Assembly (NCBI GenBank): GCA_028288775.1
Contig: JAQGHP010000665.1
Coordinates: forward strand, 1 to 9,159
Length of the DNA: 9,159 bases
Direction of reading: 5' to 3'
DNA from: Phycisphaerales bacterium
GTDB taxonomy: Bacteria > Planctomycetota > Phycisphaerae > Tepidisphaerales > Tepidisphaeraceae
Position 1 is the stretch's first letter, and every line of letters starts with the position of its first letter. Below, one piece after another: positions 6,433-9,159 of the stretch. The position numbers and the translations under genes were made by a program. The notes beneath the pieces are model-generated. The model searched no databases and was not told where the DNA came from. It saw only the letters and a program-made list of their open reading frames with translations.

Positions 6433-6519
6433 TCTTACGCCCCTCCGGGGCTGGCGCTCTGACGTTGCATTTCCCCATGGCTGGCGCCATGGGCTATGGT
6501 CTTCCGCCCCTCCGGGGCT
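6433..6519 (-). repeat. Modular three-hairpin element, copy B (R-H-R)
   Basis: Read on the minus strand: R1 AGCCCCGGAGGGGCGGAAGA starts at 6519; H at 6493-6474 has stem CCCATGGC / GCCATGGG with loop GCCA; R2 AGCCCCGGAGGGGCGTAAGA starts at 6452. The distances R1 to H (25 nt) and H to R2 (42 nt) equal those of copy A exactly. Relative to copy A, the fifth stem base is T instead of C and its partner is A instead of G, so pairing is preserved. The two copies point toward each other with about 150 nt between them. Confidence 0.85.
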
Positions 6520-6570
6520 GGGGACGACCGGAGTGCGGAACGCAGGGCGCGGGAACGCGCTAGCAGCTAA

Positions 6571-7941
6571 ATGGCAATTCTTCCTGTCTCATCCTATGGA
6601 TCACCACCGGGTGACGCTCTGCCCGCCCTCGAACGGCAACTCACTTCCGCCCCGCACGGCCATCTCCTCACCAATACCGGAGTGTGGTCGCCCGACGGGC
6701 GATGGATAGTTCACGACGTCCGCTCCGACCCGGCGGGCGCGGCCTTCGACGGCACGCGCATCGAAAAAGTGAACGTGCAGACCGGCGAGGTCGTGGTTTT
6801 GTACGAATCTCGCAATGGCGCGCACTGCGGCGTCGCGACGTATAGCCCGGTCGAGGACAAGGTCGTCTTCATCCACGGCCCGGAACATCCCGCGGCGGGT
6901 TGGCAGTACGGCCCCAGCCGCCGACGCGGCGTCGTGGTGGATTGCGCGCGGCCGGGTTTCGCCGCGAATCTGGACGCGTGCGACCTCGCGCCGCCTTTTA
7001 CGCCGGGTGCCCTCCGCGGCGGATCGCACGTCCACGTCTTCAGCGGCGACGGGAAATGGGTGAGCTTCACGTACAACGATGAAATCCTTTCGCGCCTCGC
7101 CCGGCCGCTGCCGGGCGGCGACATCGACCAGCGCAACGTCGGCGTGTGCGTCCCGGCGGGGCCGGTGCGCGTCTCGCGCGATCACCCGCGCAATCACGAC
7201 GGCGCGTACTTCTCGGTCCTCGTAACGAAGACCACGGCCGACCCCCGCCCGGGCTCCGATGACATCACGAAGGCGTTTGAGGACGCATGGGTTGGCACGC
7301 ACGGCTATCTCAAACCGGACGGGTCGCGCGTGCCGCGAGCCATCGCGTTTCAAGGGGATGTTGTCACGGCAGAGGGCGCGACGATTTCCGAAGTCTTCAT
7401 CATCGATCTTCCAGACGACCTGACGATCCCGGGAGAGGGACCGTTGCAGGGCACGGCGATCCGCCGCCCGTTTCCACCGCGGGGTGTGACGCAGCGCCGG
7501 CTGACGTACACCGCCGGCCGCAAGTTCCCGGGCATTCAGGGGCCGCGGCACTGGCTCCGCAGCGCGCCGGACGGCTCGCGCATCGCATTCCTCATGCGCG
7601 ACGACGCGGGCATCGTGCAGCTTTGGACGGTCACTCCGATCGGGGGTGAGCCGGTGCAGGTCACGCGTAACCCATGGGACATCGCCTCGGCGTTCACCTG
7701 GAGCCCAAGCGGCCGGTGGATCGCCCACGTGATGGACAACAGCATTTTCGTGACCGATGTCGCAAGCGGGCAGAGCGTTCGGCTGACTGTAAGATCGTCC
7801 GATGAAGCCGCGACGCGGCCCGAGGCGGTTGTGTTTTCGCCCGATGGCGGGAAGATTGCCTATATCCGGCGGGTGTGCGCGGGCGCTCAGGAATACAATC
7901 AGGTTTTCGTCGTGTCCGTCGAAGGAGCACCGATTTCATGA
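6571..7941 (+). CDS. yidR: YidR family protein (DUF3748), predicted beta-propeller
   Basis: 456-aa protein matching the Escherichia coli YidR family as I recall its sequence; the biochemical function is unknown. Shared landmarks in order: LTNTGVWSPDGRWIVHDVR at 33-51, FIHGPE at 100-105, LRGGSHVHVFS at 148-158, SFTYND at 165-170, RNVGV at 188-192, VLVTKTT at 216-222, PGSDDI at 228-233, PRHWLR at 325-330, IAFLMRDDAGIVQLW at 338-352, and AVVFSPDGGKIAYI at 419-432. The recurring W/FSPDG/SG(R/K)W(I/V) blades are TolB/WD40-like and suggest a beta-propeller. No signal peptide is evident, so a cytoplasmic location is likely. ATG 6571 directly follows an in-frame TAA (6568-6570), so the frame cannot extend further upstream, and no good ribosome binding site is visible. 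It overlaps the aminopeptidase gene by four bases, suggesting coupled translation. Family assignment is strong; function is open. Confidence 0.9.
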   Translation: MAILPVSSYGSPPGDALPALERQLTSAPHGHLLTNTGVWSPDGRWIVHDVRSDPAGAAFDGTRIEKVNVQTGEVVVLYESRNGAHCGVATYSPVEDKVVFIHGPEHPAAGWQYGPSRRRGVVVDCARPGFAANLDACDLAPPFTPGALRGGSHVHVFSGDGKWVSFTYNDEILSRLARPLPGGDIDQRNVGVCVPAGPVRVSRDHPRNHDGAYFSVLVTKTTADPRPGSDDITKAFEDAWVGTHGYLKPDGSRVPRAIAFQGDVVTAEGATISEVFIIDLPDDLTIPGEGPLQGTAIRRPFPPRGVTQRRLTYTAGRKFPGIQGPRHWLRSAPDGSRIAFLMRDDAGIVQLWTVTPIGGEPVQVTRNPWDIASAFTWSPSGRWIAHVMDNSIFVTDVASGQSVRLTVRSSDEAATRPEAVVFSPDGGKIAYIRRVCAGAQEYNQVFVVSVEGAPIS

Positions 7942-9159
7942 AGCAAGTGCCGATCCCCGCCGAGCTGTTTGTCGCCAATCGCCAGAGGCTGGTCGCACGT
8001 CTCGCGCCCAATTCCGTCGCGGTGGTCAACTCCAACGACGTGATGCCCACCAACGCGGACGGGACCATGGGCCACCACCAGAACGCCGACCTGTTCTATT
8101 TCACCGGCATTCGCCAGGAAGAAAGCATCCTGCTCCTCGCGCCCAACGCCTTCGAGGAAAAAAATCGCGAGGTGCTGTTCATCCGCGAGCCGAGCGAACA
8201 CCTGGCGATATGGGAGGGCCACAAGTACAGCAAGGAGGAGGCGACCGCGGTCTCGGGCATCAAGACGGTGAAGTGGCTTTCTGAATTCCGCGGGTTTTTT
8301 CACGCGACCATGTGCGAGAGCGAGCACGTGTACCTCAACTCCAACGAGCACCCGCGGGCATCGGTGGAGGTGCAATCGCGCGATGCGCGGTTCGTGCAGG
8401 AGTGCAAGGCGCGCTATCCGCTGCACCAGTACCATCGGCTCGCCCGGCTGATGCACGAGTTGCGGGTGGTGAAATCGCCGCCGGAATTGGAGCTGATCCG
8501 CAAGGCGTGCGCGATCACGCACGCGGGGTTCGAGCGCGTGGCGAAGTTCGTAAAGCCGGGAGTCAATGAGGCGGACGTTGAGGCGGAATTCGCGCACGAA
8601 TTCATCCGCCAACGCGGCGGCTTCGCCTATCCGCCGATCATCGCGGCGGGGGAGAACAACTGCGTCCTGCACTACGTCAGCAACGACCAGCCTTGCAAGG
8701 CCGGGCAGCTTCTGCTGCTGGACGTGGCCGCGGGGTATGGGAATTACATGTCGGACCTTACCCGCACGATCCCCGTGAGCGGGCGCTTCACGCGTCGGCA
8801 AAAGGAGGTCTACCGCGCCGTTCTGCGGGTCTTCCGCACGCTCATGAGCGAGATGCGCCCTGGCGTCCTGACCCGCGACCTCCGCAAGCGGGCCGAAGAA
8901 CTCACGACGAAGGAGGCGGTTGACCTAGGCCTGCTCAAGCCCTCGCAAGTCCGCAAGCAAGACCCGGACAACCCGGCGGTCCGCAAATATTTCATGCACG
9001 GCGTCGCCCACCCGCTGGGGCTCGATGTACATGACCTGGGTCTGCCGCAAATGCCGATGCAACCGGGCTGGGTGCTCACGCTGGAGCCGGGCATCTACAT
9101 CAAGGAAGAGGGCTTCGGCATTCGCCTGGAGAACGACGTGCTGATCACCGAAACGGGCA
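7938..9159 (+). CDS. pepP: Aminopeptidase P (Xaa-Pro aminopeptidase, M24B), 3' end missing
   Basis: The first 407 codons are present and the window ends inside the gene, probably only a few dozen residues from its stop. The enzyme removes the N-terminal residue from peptides with proline in second position, using a dinuclear metal centre, normally in the cytoplasm. Residues about 5-170 form the aminopeptidase P N-terminal domain (DLFYFTGIRQEESILLL at 51-67). The pita-bread peptidase M24 domain begins near LRVVKSPPELELIRKA at 175-190. All five metal ligands are visible: Asp262 (LLLLDVAAG), Asp273 (SDLTRT), His354 (HGVAHPLGLDVHD), Glu383 (LEPGIYI) and Glu398 (GIRLENDV); His245 and His365 are also in typical positions. 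It starts at ATG 7938, overlapping the yidR stop as ATGA, with AAGGAG at 7922-7927 inside the end of yidR. A prolidase is the main alternative, but the N-terminal domain and layout favour aminopeptidase P. Confidence 0.93.
   Translation, partial: MKQVPIPAELFVANRQRLVARLAPNSVAVVNSNDVMPTNADGTMGHHQNADLFYFTGIRQEESILLLAPNAFEEKNREVLFIREPSEHLAIWEGHKYSKEEATAVSGIKTVKWLSEFRGFFHATMCESEHVYLNSNEHPRASVEVQSRDARFVQECKARYPLHQYHRLARLMHELRVVKSPPELELIRKACAITHAGFERVAKFVKPGVNEADVEAEFAHEFIRQRGGFAYPPIIAAGENNCVLHYVSNDQPCKAGQLLLLDVAAGYGNYMSDLTRTIPVSGRFTRRQKEVYRAVLRVFRTLMSEMRPGVLTRDLRKRAEELTTKEAVDLGLLKPSQVRKQDPDNPAVRKYFMHGVAHPLGLDVHDLGLPQMPMQPGWVLTLEPGIYIKEEGFGIRLENDVLITETG

Noticed and set aside
5111..6490. 459-codon open frame on the minus strand across the pectinesterase gene
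   Set aside because: It lies antisense to a gene with all CE8 motifs, has Arg/Pro/Ala-rich sequence typical of GC-rich shadow frames, and its N-terminal part is translated from the hairpin repeats.

Overview
The window is about 9.2 kb of GC-rich bacterial DNA with six genes, all on the + strand, separated by unusually dense short-repeat and palindrome islands. The gene content (LolD/MacB-type ABC exporter with an AttH/CrtC-like lipocalin, secreted CE8 pectinesterase, YidR/DUF3748 protein, M24B aminopeptidase P) and the style of the repeats suggest an environmental polysaccharide-degrading bacterium. Planctomycetota, perhaps a Phycisphaerae-like lineage, is my best guess. That guess rests on high GC, Ala/Thr/Gln/Pro-rich linkers after the signal peptides, and repeats of the 'AGCCCCGGAGGGGCG' and 'CGCAGAGGACGCAGAG' kind, which I associate with such genomes from memory. 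No rRNA or other marker gene fixes the taxonomy.

Layout. 1-201: periodic repeat (CTTGGCG and TTCGCG units), then a possible promoter. 202-981 and 978-3512: ABC ATPase and 844-aa double-FtsX permease, overlapping by 4 nt. 3513-3871: a 359-nt gap almost filled by a long inverted repeat that encloses a second, unrelated inverted repeat. 3872-4972: secreted AttH/CrtC-like lipocalin, the expected partner of the exporter. 5018-6181: secreted pectinesterase; the first 60 codons run through a palindrome and a periodic inverted repeat, and one arm of the repeat encodes the hydrophobic core of the signal peptide. 6182-6570: an intergenic island with two oppositely oriented copies of a three-hairpin modular element flanking two further hairpins. 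6571-7941: YidR-family beta-propeller-like protein. 7938-9159: aminopeptidase P, overlapping yidR by ATGA and cut by the window end.

How the genes relate. The first three genes form a functional unit in family terms: an ATPase and permease that would move a lipophilic or envelope substrate across the inner membrane, plus a secreted lipocalin-fold protein that could receive or modify it. The pectinesterase follows the lipocalin after 45 nt and could share its transcript, but has no obvious functional link. YidR and aminopeptidase P are probably translationally coupled. No defence system, CRISPR array, tRNA, rRNA, transposase or integrase is visible. The most unusual content is the repeat architecture: a modular element with exactly conserved internal spacing and a compensatory stem substitution, periodic inverted repeats with different core sequences but a shared end motif, and a repeat apparently used as a signal peptide.
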